Shown one piece after another: positions 35,381-43,901 of a stretch of DNA of 63,422 nt. The notes beneath the pieces were generated by a model, which made no database searches, was not told the DNA's origin, and saw only the letters and a program-made list of their open reading frames with translations. The stretch spans positions 1 through 63,422 of the forward strand of contig DVIQ01000104.1 of the NCBI GenBank assembly GCA_018711185.1. The letters run 5' to 3'. The number at the start of each line of letters is the position of its first letter. Position 1 is the first letter of the stretch. This DNA is from Candidatus Limivivens intestinipullorum (GTDB lineage: Bacteria > Bacillota > Clostridia > Lachnospirales > Lachnospiraceae). A program made the translations under genes and the position numbers.

Positions 35381-36580
35381 ATGAAATACGTGGTTGTGCT
35401 GGGTGACGGGATGGCGGATGAACCAATCCCGGAAATCGGCGGCAGGACGCCCCTGGAGGACGCCAGGACGCCGGCTATGGACGCTCTGGCGTCCGTTTCG
35501 GAAATCGGACTTGTGCAGACCATTCCGGAGGGAATGAAGCCCGGAAGCGATACGGCCAATCTATCGGTTCTGGGATACGATCCGAAGATCTATTACAGCG
35601 GCCGCTCTCCCCTTGAGGCTTTGAGCATCGGAGTGCCCATGGAGGATACGGATATTGCCCTCCGGTGCAATCTGGTGACGCTCGCCGGAGAGGGCGCGTA
35701 TGAGGAGCTGACGATTACGGACCACAGCGCTTCGGAGATCAGCACGGAGGACGCCGCGAAGCTTCTGGAGGCGGTCCGCCGGGAGATGGAGAACGAGGAA
35801 TTTCAGTTTTATGTGGGAACCAGCTACCGCCACTGCCTGATCTGGAAAGGCGGCAGGGTGCTGGAGCTGACCGCGCCCCACGACGTGCTGGGAAGCAAAA
35901 TCAAAAGCTATCTGCCCCGGGAGGAGGCGCTGCGCCGGATGCAGGAGCGCAGCTACGAGATTCTGAAGGATCATCCCATTAACCGGGAGCGCACAGCCAA
36001 AGGCCTGAATCCCGCCAACAGCTGCTGGTTCTGGGGCGCCGGCACACGCCCGGCCCTGGATTCCTTTGAAGAGAAATACGGGAAAAAGGGCATCATGATT
36101 TCCGCGGTGGATCTTTTGAAGGGCATCGCCGTGGGCGCGTCCATGGAACGGGCTTATGTGGAGGGGGCCAACGGCGGCCTGTACACCAATTATGAGGGAA
36201 AAGCCCAGGCGGCGGTGGACGCGCTGACGAAGCAGGGATACGATTTCGCTTATATTCATGTGGAGGCTCCGGATGAGATGGGGCATCAGGGAAGTCTGGA
36301 AAAAAAGCGGAAAGCCATTGAATTTCTGGATGAACGTGTGATAAAATACGTTAAGGAGTGTCTGGATGAGGCGGACATTGCGTACCGAATGCTGATTATG
36401 CCCGACCATCCCACACCGATCCGGGTCAGGACCCATACGTCGGATCCGGTACCTTACCTGCTTTATGACAGTACCAGACTTCAGGAACATACCTGGCATT
36501 ACAACGAAAGAGAAGCCAAGGAGAGCGGAAATTTCGTGGAACAGGGCTGCAGGATGATGGAGCTTTTGTTTTCACGCTGA
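35381..36580 (+). CDS. Proposed homoserine kinase, phosphoglycerate mutase-like (TIGR02535 family)
   Basis: 399 residues of the cofactor-independent phosphoglycerate mutase-like superfamily (apgM class). Metal-binding motif VVLGDGMADEP at the start, SDTANLSVLGYDP, SGRSPLEALSIG and, near the end, PDHPTPIRVRTHTSDPVPY. Family TIGR02535 is proposed to serve as homoserine kinase in genomes without a GHMP-type ThrB. Placement 15 bases after homoserine dehydrogenase and before aspartate kinase supports this. A true phosphoglycerate mutase is the main alternative. Confidence 0.85.
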   Translation: MKYVVVLGDGMADEPIPEIGGRTPLEDARTPAMDALASVSEIGLVQTIPEGMKPGSDTANLSVLGYDPKIYYSGRSPLEALSIGVPMEDTDIALRCNLVTLAGEGAYEELTITDHSASEISTEDAAKLLEAVRREMENEEFQFYVGTSYRHCLIWKGGRVLELTAPHDVLGSKIKSYLPREEALRRMQERSYEILKDHPINRERTAKGLNPANSCWFWGAGTRPALDSFEEKYGKKGIMISAVDLLKGIAVGASMERAYVEGANGGLYTNYEGKAQAAVDALTKQGYDFAYIHVEAPDEMGHQGSLEKKRKAIEFLDERVIKYVKECLDEADIAYRMLIMPDHPTPIRVRTHTSDPVPYLLYDSTRLQEHTWHYNEREAKESGNFVEQGCRMMELLFSR

Positions 36581-36682
36581 GTTCTTCATACATTGGATGC
36601 GATGGGAAAGTATATGCGGTCTGGCAGCATTTGTCTGCGTGACGCGGACAAGCAGGCGCGAATTTGATGCCGGGAGGAAACT

Positions 36683-37894
36683 ATGCTGATCGTAAAAAAA
36701 TTCGGAGGAACCTCGGTGGGAAGCAACGAACGGATTGTTCGGGTGGCCCGCCGCTGTGTTGAGGAGTATCAAAAAGGAAATGACGTGGTTGTGGTTTTGT
36801 CTGCCATGGGCAAGACCACGGACGTGCTTTTGGAGCAGGCCAGGGCAATCAACCCCAGGGCCTCAAAGCGGGAGCTGGATATGCTTCTGACCACGGGCGA
36901 GCAGACGTCGGTGGCTCTTATGGCTATGGCGATTCAGGCCATGCATGTGCCGGCTATATCCCTGAACGCTTTCCAGGCGGCTATGCATACCACCTCGAAT
37001 TACGGAAATGCCAGACTGAAAAGGATCGATACGGAGAGGATTCTCCACGAGCTTTCCGAGAGAAAAATCGTGATCATCACGGGCTTTCAGGGGATCAATA
37101 AATTCGGCGACTATACAACCCTCGGGAGGGGCGGTTCTGACACCACGGCGGTAGCCCTGGCGGCGGCCCTTCACGCGGATGCTTGCGAGATTTACACGGA
37201 TGTGGACGGCGTGTATACGGCGGACCCGCGGATTGTAAAGAACGCGCGGAAGCTGGATGAGATTACCTATGACGAGATGCTGGATTTAGCCACCAGCGGC
37301 GCGGGCGTGCTTCACAACCGCTCTGTGGAGATGGCAAAGAAATACGGAGTCGTCCTGGTGGTACGCTCCAGTCTGAACGATTCGGAAGGAACAGTGGTGA
37401 AGGAGGAAGTTAGCGTGGAGAGAATGCTGATCAGCGGAGTAGCGCTGGATAAAAAGGCGGCCCGTATATCCGTTATGGGCGTAAAGGACGAGCCGGGTAT
37501 CGCTTTTAAGCTGTTTAACGTCCTTGCGAAGAACAATATCAATGTGGACATCATTCTTCAGTCCATCGGCAGGGACAACACAAAGGACATTTCGTTTACC
37601 GTGGATGAGGACGCGGCAGACGAGGCCATTGAGCTGATTTTGGAGAACAAGAACCGGATCACGCTCAAATCCGTGAACTGCAAAAAGGATGTGGCGAAGG
37701 TATCCATCGTAGGAGCCGGGATGGTTTCTAATCCGGGCGTGGCCTCCAAGATGTTTGAGGCCCTTTACAATGTGGGAGTAAACATCAACATGATTTCCAC
37801 TTCGGAGATCCGCATCACGGTGCTGGTGGAAGAAAAAGACGGCGAAAAGGCCATGAACGCCATTCATGACGCTTTCGGACTGGCGGAGAGCTGA
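36683..37894 (+). CDS. lysC: Aspartate kinase
   Basis: 403 residues. It phosphorylates aspartate in the first step toward lysine, threonine and methionine. N-terminal kinase domain starts KKFGGTSVGSNERI and has FQGINKFGDYTTLGRGGSDTTA (positions ~135-157). Two C-terminal ACT domains (about 265-400) include VKDEPGIAFKLFNVLAKNNI and VGINMISTSEIRITVLV-type segments, so feedback inhibition is expected. Start at 36683 with GGGAGG at 36671-36676. Last gene of the cluster; terminator at 37933. Confidence 0.97.
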   Translation: MLIVKKFGGTSVGSNERIVRVARRCVEEYQKGNDVVVVLSAMGKTTDVLLEQARAINPRASKRELDMLLTTGEQTSVALMAMAIQAMHVPAISLNAFQAAMHTTSNYGNARLKRIDTERILHELSERKIVIITGFQGINKFGDYTTLGRGGSDTTAVALAAALHADACEIYTDVDGVYTADPRIVKNARKLDEITYDEMLDLATSGAGVLHNRSVEMAKKYGVVLVVRSSLNDSEGTVVKEEVSVERMLISGVALDKKAARISVMGVKDEPGIAFKLFNVLAKNNINVDIILQSIGRDNTKDISFTVDEDAADEAIELILENKNRITLKSVNCKKDVAKVSIVGAGMVSNPGVASKMFEALYNVGVNINMISTSEIRITVLVEEKDGEKAMNAIHDAFGLAES

Positions 37895-37932
37895 CGAAGG
37901 CGAGGACAGGGCCGGATGAGCGCACAAAAGCA

Positions 37933-37975
37933 GGCACGGTATCTGCAGGGGAGGCCCTGCGGATACCGTGCCTTT
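37933..37975. terminator. Terminator between aspartate kinase and a convergent membrane gene
   Basis: Outer stem GGCACGGTATC / GATACCGTGCC and inner GCAGGG / CCCTGC, followed by TTTCTGG. On the minus strand the flank reads TGCTTTTGTG, so it may work both ways. Confidence 0.75.
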
Positions 37976-37986
37976 CTGGTGGTGTT

Positions 37987-38742
37987 CTAATACTGTCCGG
38001 CCGTTTCCTGTCCCTGGGAATTGACGTCCAGATCTTCATGATTCAGATCCCGGTAAAACAGGATCAGAGTCACTTCCGTGTAGGGAGCCACCCATAAAAG
38101 TCCGATAAAGCAGCTTAACGCGGACAGAAGATACAGGCCCAGAAGACTTGCCAGGAGATAGAACAGCCGTCCTTTCTGGCTTTGCATCATCTGGCTGCTG
38201 AGCTTTAAAAGCTCCACAGGCTTTTTATCCGGATAATCCATACACAGGAAAATGGCCAGGGAAAAGGAGAGATACAGGATGCCTGCCGCTACCAGGCCTG
38301 CCATTTCCAAAAGCAGAGCGATGAGATTAAGGAACAGGAAACCACCCACAAGCTCGTTGACAACAGAAAACACAATGGATGGAACAAAGCACGCGAAAAC
38401 GGCCAGGGCTTCAAGAATCGTAATGATCAGAAGCCGGTCTCCGTCCTGGGCGCAGGTACTGAGAATATCGGAGAGCGAATAGGGCCTGTTCCGGGACAGA
38501 TTCATAAGCATCCGGGTATAGCCCGCGTTCAGAAGGCTAACTAGGAGAAGAATAATAAGCAGTCCCACGTAAAAAATAATCATCCATGCCGTGCCTGGAA
38601 CGCCCCAGAAAAACTGGCGGTATATGTTCAGCACAAGAATGGCCGCGGCCTGTATAAAGAAGAACCCGGCCACCGGCAGGAGAAACTGTCCCTGCAGAAG
38701 GGACCGCGCTTTGACTTTCAGTTCAGATGTCGAATGATTCAT
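37987..38742 (-). CDS. DUF975 membrane protein
   Basis: 251 residues with about five to six hydrophobic segments (for example 20-40, 52-75, 98-125, 130-160, 195-225). It shares the DUF975 pattern with the N-terminal half of the protein at 43902-45770, including a Gly/Leu-rich membrane core and a tail facing the cytoplasm. Function not established for this family. Start supported by GAGGGG upstream. Confidence 0.75.
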   Translation of the reverse strand: MNHSTSELKVKARSLLQGQFLLPVAGFFFIQAAAILVLNIYRQFFWGVPGTAWMIIFYVGLLIILLLVSLLNAGYTRMLMNLSRNRPYSLSDILSTCAQDGDRLLIITILEALAVFACFVPSIVFSVVNELVGGFLFLNLIALLLEMAGLVAAGILYLSFSLAIFLCMDYPDKKPVELLKLSSQMMQSQKGRLFYLLASLLGLYLLSALSCFIGLLWVAPYTEVTLILFYRDLNHEDLDVNSQGQETAGQY

Positions 38743-38790
38743 GATAACCCCTCGTTTGCTTAAATTTAGCCTGCCTTATTTACGTATCGT

Positions 38791-38818
38791 TTGGCTGACG
38801 CTTTACAGGTAGTATAAC
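38791..38818 (+). promoter_or_regulatory. SigmaA-type promoter of the DUF2752 gene
   Basis: TTGGCT, 16 bases, TATAAC, 37 bases before the start codon. Confidence 0.5.
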
Positions 38819-38854
38819 AAAATGAGACAGAAAAATCAATCGGAGGCTGATTTA

Positions 38855-39325
38855 ATGGAAGAAAATCAAAAAATTGACATAGAAAGGGAACGTGGGCGGG
38901 AACGGATTCCGTTCTATCTGGCAGGATGGATTCTGACAGGACTGGGGGCGGTTCTGCTGCTTCTGCACCATTTTACAGGTTTGTCGGTTCAGACATATCT
39001 GCCTCCCTGCCTGTTCCATATGGCCACTGGAGGCTATTGTCCGGGCTGCGGGGGAACCAGGGCCGCGGCGCTGCTTCTAAGAGGAAATGTACTGGCCTCC
39101 GCTGTGTGCCATCCTGTCATTCTATATGGGGCGGTTCTTTTCGCGTGGTTTATGGTGAGCAATACCATCTGGCTTTTGAGCGGGCAAAAACTGAAAATAG
39201 CCATGGGCGGCAGAAAATGGCAGCTCTGGCTGGGGCTTGGGATTGTGGCGGGAAATTTTATCTGGAAAAATGTGGGATACTTTTGCTTTGGAATACGGCT
39301 GGAGGACTGGCTTGGGATGCTGTAA
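38855..39325 (+). CDS. DUF2752 membrane protein
   Basis: 156 residues; start 38855 chosen for CGGAGG at 38841-38846. Three membrane segments, and the family signature CPGCGGTRA (near 69-77) with a preceding CLFHMATGGY. The conserved cysteines suggest a metal or redox site, but no function is established. Convergent with the small membrane gene at 39398. Confidence 0.8.
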   Translation: MEENQKIDIERERGRERIPFYLAGWILTGLGAVLLLLHHFTGLSVQTYLPPCLFHMATGGYCPGCGGTRAAALLLRGNVLASAVCHPVILYGAVLFAWFMVSNTIWLLSGQKLKIAMGGRKWQLWLGLGIVAGNFIWKNVGYFCFGIRLEDWLGML

Positions 39326-39397
39326 AAACGGCCGGTATTTTGAAGAGCCCGTCTGGCGCGGACAGCGAAACGCGGTCCGCGCTGCCGGGAATGGCCG

Positions 39398-39748
39398 TTA
39401 TGCGGCGCCGTTGAAATATTGTTCGAAGTACTGCTCGTAGTAGGGATTTATCTGGGTGTTCCCTGTGTAGGAGAACATATTTACCATTGACACAACCGTA
39501 AGCACAACGGCGATGATCAGGCCGACGATACAGAGCCACATGGCGCTGCGTGCCTTTGCGTCGGTGATAAAATCCTGCCCTTTGGCAAAATAGGAAAAAA
39601 GAATGCCAAGGGCTGCAATGGGAATGGCAAAATACAGGCAGAATGTTCCGCACAGGCTTAAAACGCCGCAGACTAAGGCCGCAGTTGCCATACTGCTGCG
39701 GGGCCTGGGGCTGCCGTAGTGGGAACCGTACATATCATCATAAAACAT
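39398..39748 (-). CDS. Small DUF4190-type membrane protein
   Basis: 116 residues. Start 39748 is chosen because an AGGAAG site precedes it; an upstream ATG has none. The order is a short hydrophilic N-terminus with a Tyr/Gly/Ser-rich stretch, two membrane segments (about 25-55 and 70-95), and an Asn/Tyr/Phe-rich tail (about 98-116, with repeated YYEQYFEQYF). Similar to DUF4190 proteins, which often sit beside DUF2752. Function unknown. Confidence 0.7.
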   Translation of the reverse strand: MFYDDMYGSHYGSPRPRSSMATAALVCGVLSLCGTFCLYFAIPIAALGILFSYFAKGQDFITDAKARSAMWLCIVGLIIAVVLTVVSMVNMFSYTGNTQINPYYEQYFEQYFNGAA

Positions 39749-39781
39749 AGACTTTCTTCCTTTCCGCAGATTTCGATTTCT

Positions 39782-39810
39782 GTAACCGTTCAGCTCTGAT
39801 GAACGGTTAC
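39782..39810. repeat. Palindromic intergenic repeat, family A copy
   Basis: GTAACCGTTCA / TGAACGGTTAC: a perfect 11-bp stem with a 7-base loop. Confidence 0.8.
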
Positions 39811-39884
39811 TGCAAAAATCCACTTGAAATTATCATAGCACGGAAAAAGGAAAAAGGCAATGTGCTTCAGACTCTACAAAAGCA

Positions 39885-39914
39885 TGGACAAAGGAAGCGG
39901 TCAGATGATATACT
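39885..39914 (+). promoter_or_regulatory. Candidate promoter of tex
   Basis: TGGACA, 18 bases, TATACT, about 110 bases before the tex start. Confidence 0.5.
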
Positions 39915-40024
39915 ACAACAAGATGTCCCTGCCTTGGTCAGCAGATTTTTGATACATAGAGCATCGGAAGATGTGCCGCCTGCCAGGCGGCGGACTTCAA
40001 AAACATGAGGAGCAGAAGAAAAGT

Positions 40025-42226
40025 ATGGATATAAATAAGACATTGGCAGAAGAACTCGGCGTGCAGCTCTGGCAGACTCAGGCTGCCGTGGAGCTGATTG
40101 ATGAGGGAAATACGATTCCTTTTATCGCCCGGTACCGGAAGGAAAAGACGGGTTCGTTAAATGATGAGGAACTCAGAAAACTGTACGAGCGTCTGCAATA
40201 CCTCCGGAATCTGGAGGAGAAAAAGACCCAGGTGATTTCCAGCATTGAAGAGCAGGGAAAGATGACGGAGGAGTTGAGGGCACAGATTCTGGAGGCCGCC
40301 ACGTTGGTGGTGGTGGAAGATCTCTACCGGCCTTACCGTCCCAAGCGCCGCACCAGGGCCACTATTGCCAGGGAAAAGGGACTGGAGCCCCTGGCAAACA
40401 TTATCCGTCTGCAGATGACAGACAAGCCTCTGGAAACAGAGGCCCTGGCATTCCTGGATGAAGAGAAGGGCGTGACCTCTGTGGCGGACGCGCTTGGCGG
40501 CGCGGCGGATATTCTGGCGGAGGCGATTGCCGACGAGGCGGATTTCCGCATCCGTATCCGGGAGATGATTATGAAGGAGGGAATTCTGGTATCCTCGGCC
40601 AGAGATGAGACGGCGAAATCCGTTTATGAAAATTATTATGACTACCAGGAACCTCTGAGCAGGATTGCCGGCCATAGGATTCTGGCATTAAACCGTGGAG
40701 AAAAGGAGAAGTTTTTGACTGTCCGGGTTCAGGCGCCGGAGGAGAAGGTTTTACAGTATTTGAAAAGGAAGGTGATTACCCGGGAGAATCCCGTGACGGC
40801 CCCCGCTTTGGAGACGGCGGTGGAGGATAGCTGGAAGCGCCTGATCGAGCCTGCCGTAGAGCGGGAGATCCGGGGCGCGCTGACGGAGAAGGCAGAGGAC
40901 GGGGCAATCTCCGTTTTCGGGAAAAATCTGGTGCAGCTTCTGATGCAGCCGCCCATCGCGGGACAGGTGGTATTGGGCTGGGATCCTGCCTTTCGGACGG
41001 GCTGTAAGCTGGCGGTGGTGGATCCCACGGGAAAGGTGCTGGACACGGCGGTGATCTATCCCACGGCGCCAACCAATGAGAAGAAAATTCAGGCGGCAAA
41101 GGATACTTTAAAGAAGCTGATTAAAACTTACCATGTTACCCTGATTTCTCTGGGAAACGGCACGGCCTCCAGGGAGTCAGAGTCCGTGATTGTGGAGCTG
41201 CTAAAGGAGATTCCGGAGGATGTCCGGTACGTAATCGTCAATGAGGCCGGAGCTTCGGTGTACTCGGCCAGCAAGCTTGCAACCGAGGAATTTCCGAACT
41301 TTGACGTAGGCCAGAGAAGCGCGGCGTCCATTGCCAGGAGGCTGCAGGACCCCCTGTCGGAGCTGGTGAAAATCGATCCCAAGTCCATCGGCGTAGGCCA
41401 GTATCAGCACGATATGAACCAGAAGAAGCTGGGAGAGGCCTTGGGGGGCGTTGTGGAGGACTGCGTAAACCGGGTAGGCGTGGACCTGAACACGGCGTCC
41501 GCGCCCCTTCTGGAGTACATTTCCGGCATTACGAAGACTATTGCCAAAAACATTGTGGCATACCGGGAGGAAAACGGCCGCTTCACGAACCGCCGTCAGC
41601 TTCTGAAGGTGGCGAAGCTGGGGCCCAAGGCCTACGAGCAGTGCGCCGGTTTTGCCAGAATCACCGGCGGAGAAAACCCTCTGGACGCCACCAGCGTTCA
41701 TCCGGAAAGCTATGATGCAGCAGGCCGGCTTCTGGAGCTTCTGGGCTTTGCGCCTTCGGATCTCGCCAAGGGAGGAATCAAAGGGATGTCCAAAAAGATA
41801 CGGGATTACCAGAAGACTGCCGAGGAGCTTGGAATCGGGGAGATTACCCTGCGGGACATTGTCCAGGAGCTGGAAAAGCCCGGAAGAGACCCCAGAGAGG
41901 AGATGCCGCGCCCCATTCTGCGAAGCGATGTTCTGGAAATGAAGGACTTAAAGCCCGGCATGATCTTAAAGGGAACCGTCCGCAATGTCATTGACTTCGG
42001 CGCGTTCGTGGACATCGGGGTACACCAGGACGGCCTGGTTCACGTATCCCAGATGAGCGACAGCCGTTTCGTGAAGCATCCACTGGATGTGGTAAGCGTT
42101 GGGGATATTGTGGAGGTCAGGGTTCTGGACGTGGATTTGGAGAAAAAGAGGATTTCCCTGTCCATGAAGCTTGGGCAGGAGACAGAGAACGGCAGCGGAG
42201 TGGGGAAACGCCGCGGCAGGAAATAA
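40025..42226 (+). CDS. tex: RNA-binding transcription accessory protein Tex
   Basis: 733 residues; start 40025 chosen because upstream in-frame codons have no ribosome site. Order: N-terminal Tex helical part, YqgF-like RNase H fold (about 320-450, GWDPAFRTGCKLAVVDPTG), helix-hairpin-helix pair (about 490-560, LNTASAPLLEYISGI), and an S1 RNA-binding domain (about 645-712, GMILKGTVRNVIDFGAFVDIG). Acts with RNA and RNA polymerase in the cytoplasm. Its basic tail KRRGRK is typical. A compound repeat follows the stop by 3 bases. Confidence 0.95.
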   Translation: MDINKTLAEELGVQLWQTQAAVELIDEGNTIPFIARYRKEKTGSLNDEELRKLYERLQYLRNLEEKKTQVISSIEEQGKMTEELRAQILEAATLVVVEDLYRPYRPKRRTRATIAREKGLEPLANIIRLQMTDKPLETEALAFLDEEKGVTSVADALGGAADILAEAIADEADFRIRIREMIMKEGILVSSARDETAKSVYENYYDYQEPLSRIAGHRILALNRGEKEKFLTVRVQAPEEKVLQYLKRKVITRENPVTAPALETAVEDSWKRLIEPAVEREIRGALTEKAEDGAISVFGKNLVQLLMQPPIAGQVVLGWDPAFRTGCKLAVVDPTGKVLDTAVIYPTAPTNEKKIQAAKDTLKKLIKTYHVTLISLGNGTASRESESVIVELLKEIPEDVRYVIVNEAGASVYSASKLATEEFPNFDVGQRSAASIARRLQDPLSELVKIDPKSIGVGQYQHDMNQKKLGEALGGVVEDCVNRVGVDLNTASAPLLEYISGITKTIAKNIVAYREENGRFTNRRQLLKVAKLGPKAYEQCAGFARITGGENPLDATSVHPESYDAAGRLLELLGFAPSDLAKGGIKGMSKKIRDYQKTAEELGIGEITLRDIVQELEKPGRDPREEMPRPILRSDVLEMKDLKPGMILKGTVRNVIDFGAFVDIGVHQDGLVHVSQMSDSRFVKHPLDVVSVGDIVEVRVLDVDLEKKRISLSMKLGQETENGSGVGKRRGRK

Positions 42227-42228
42227 AC

Positions 42229-42280
42229 GTAACAGTTCAGTCCAGGTCTGCGCACATATGGCGCAGACCGTAAGAACGTG
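42229..42280. repeat. Compound intergenic repeat (A left half plus B hairpin)
   Basis: GTAACAGTTCAGTCC followed by the hairpin GGTCTGCGC / GCGCAGACC (42245-42269) and the tail GTAAGAACGTG. It sits directly between tex and the decayed kinase gene. Confidence 0.85.
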
Positions 42281-42322
42281 ATTCGGAAGTGAAAAGCCCC
42301 CAGAAGCGGAAAGAAGCGGAAG

Positions 42323-42688
42323 ATGACGGTATGCGCGGATATGACAAAGCCAAAGAAGGGAGAAACCCTGAAAGATATGGCGTCCGCTCTGTCGATGCTG
42401 GATTATTTCCTGCCCAATGAGGAAGAGGCCTGTATGCTTACGGGAGAGACGGATGCGGCAGAGGCGGCGGAGGCGCTTTTTCGGGCGGGCGTAAAGCATG
42501 TGGTGATAAAATGCGGGGGCAGAGGCTGCCTGATATGGGATGAGAAGGGAATGGAACGGCTGCCGGCTTTGGAAAATGTCCGCTGTGTGGATACTACGGG
42601 AGCCGGAGACAGCTTCACGGCAGGATTTCCGTTCCGGCTGGCCCAGGGCGCGTCCTTTCGGGAATGCGCCCGGTTCGCTGCCGCCTAG
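42323..42688 (+). pseudogene. PfkB-family sugar kinase remnant
   Basis: 121 codons matching only the C-terminal third of PfkB/ribokinase-type kinases: LDYFLPNEEEA, VVIKCGGRGC and the catalytic DTTGAGDSFTAG. The whole N-terminal lid and sugar-binding half is missing, and the end after ARFAAA is cut short, so no working kinase is expected. The open frame has no convincing ribosome site. It starts 43 bases after the repeat at 42229-42280, which may mark the deletion point (inference). Its end overlaps the convergent gene by 4 bases. Confidence 0.75.
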
Positions 42689-43890
42689 GAAGCGTTTGCC
42701 TGAAAATGAATGGTGATCGGACAGATTTCCGCGATGGTGCCGACCCGCATATTCGGGCCGAAGAGTCCCACGCCGGAGGTGACGATGCTGTACATGTCCC
42801 CTTTCCGCAGGCATCCGTAGGAATTTTCCCAGATCAGATTTGTGATGAGATTCACCGGGAAAACCTGACCGTCGTGCGTGTGCCCGCCAAGAACCACGTC
42901 CGCGCCGGCCTCTTCCAACTCGGAAAGCTGAGCCGGCTCGTGGTCCAGAACAAGGATGGGCTTTGTCAGATCCAGCCCGGCGGTGATTTCCTCCGGCGTT
43001 TTCCGTACATCGATGCCTCTGCCGGGTTTTGCCATGTCAGGGCGGCCGTAAAGATAAAAGCTGTCATCAATCAGAACAGCCTCATCCTGCAGCAGAGTAA
43101 TTCCGGCAGCTTCCAGAAAAGCGTCCATTTCCGGGGCGCTTTCTTTTTTTTCGCCGTTTCCGGAAAAGGTAAAGCCTGCCAGGATGGCTTCCTCTATGTC
43201 GTGATTCCCGTAACAGGCGTAAACGCCATAAGTGCTTTCGATGTCCTGAAGAATGGAAATCAGCCGGTCAGGGTTATCCAGAGCTTCGTACTGATTATCG
43301 AAAATATCCCCGGCAAATACCACAAGATCCGGATTCTGGGCATTGATTTGCTTTACCATTCGCTCCATGTGACGGCAGCCGATGTTATAGCCCAGGTGAA
43401 GGTCAGCGGCAAGGACGACATTCAGAGAATCCAGGTTTCCGCCGTCCTTGTTCACTGTGATTTCATAGGGGGTTGTCCGGATAATCCGTGCATTGGCGGC
43501 GCCGTACAAAGTGACGCATAAAACCAGCAGGACGCAGACAGCGCCTGTGACGCGAAAAATCCGGGGATTTTTAAATGTTCGTCCGGCCTTTTCAGCCCGA
43601 ATTCGAAAAATAAGACCTCCCAGATCGGCCAGAAGAACAAGGGGCAGAGCGTAGAGCAGAACGCCCAGCCAATAATTCCCGATGAGTTTAAAAAAACGCT
43701 GGGGTTTTCCGGCAGGAAGCAGAAAGCCCGCCAGAATGGCCAGGGAAAAAAAGAGGTATAGCAGAATAACGGGAACACGCGCCCGTTTTTTATAGAAATA
43801 TTTGCAGCAGGCCCCCAGCCACCCCAGCAGACGCCACAAAAGATAGGCGTTCGCCAGGATATAGAGAGGCGATAAAAAGACAGCGGTCAT
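42685..43890 (-). CDS. Membrane-anchored metallophosphoesterase
   Basis: 401 residues. Four membrane segments (about 5-22, 38-58, 70-90, 112-132), then a calcineurin-like phosphoesterase domain with all five motifs: DLHLG (Asp/His), GDIFDNQ, GNHD, a later His near LDHEPAQ and GGHTHDGQ. Active site probably faces outward or inward at the membrane; the domain is similar to YkoQ and YaeI-type lipid phosphoesterases. Start supported by AAGGAG. It follows the upstream gene (43902-45770) by 11 bases, so the two are an operon. Confidence 0.85.
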   Translation of the reverse strand: MTAVFLSPLYILANAYLLWRLLGWLGACCKYFYKKRARVPVILLYLFFSLAILAGFLLPAGKPQRFFKLIGNYWLGVLLYALPLVLLADLGGLIFRIRAEKAGRTFKNPRIFRVTGAVCVLLVLCVTLYGAANARIIRTTPYEITVNKDGGNLDSLNVVLAADLHLGYNIGCRHMERMVKQINAQNPDLVVFAGDIFDNQYEALDNPDRLISILQDIESTYGVYACYGNHDIEEAILAGFTFSGNGEKKESAPEMDAFLEAAGITLLQDEAVLIDDSFYLYGRPDMAKPGRGIDVRKTPEEITAGLDLTKPILVLDHEPAQLSELEEAGADVVLGGHTHDGQVFPVNLITNLIWENSYGCLRKGDMYSIVTSGVGLFGPNMRVGTIAEICPITIHFQANAS

Positions 43891-43901
43891 AGAAGTTCTC
43901 C

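Noticed and set aside
36581-36682. Lysine riboswitch or T-box before aspartate kinase
   Set aside because: Only about 100 bases are available and no conserved element is seen.
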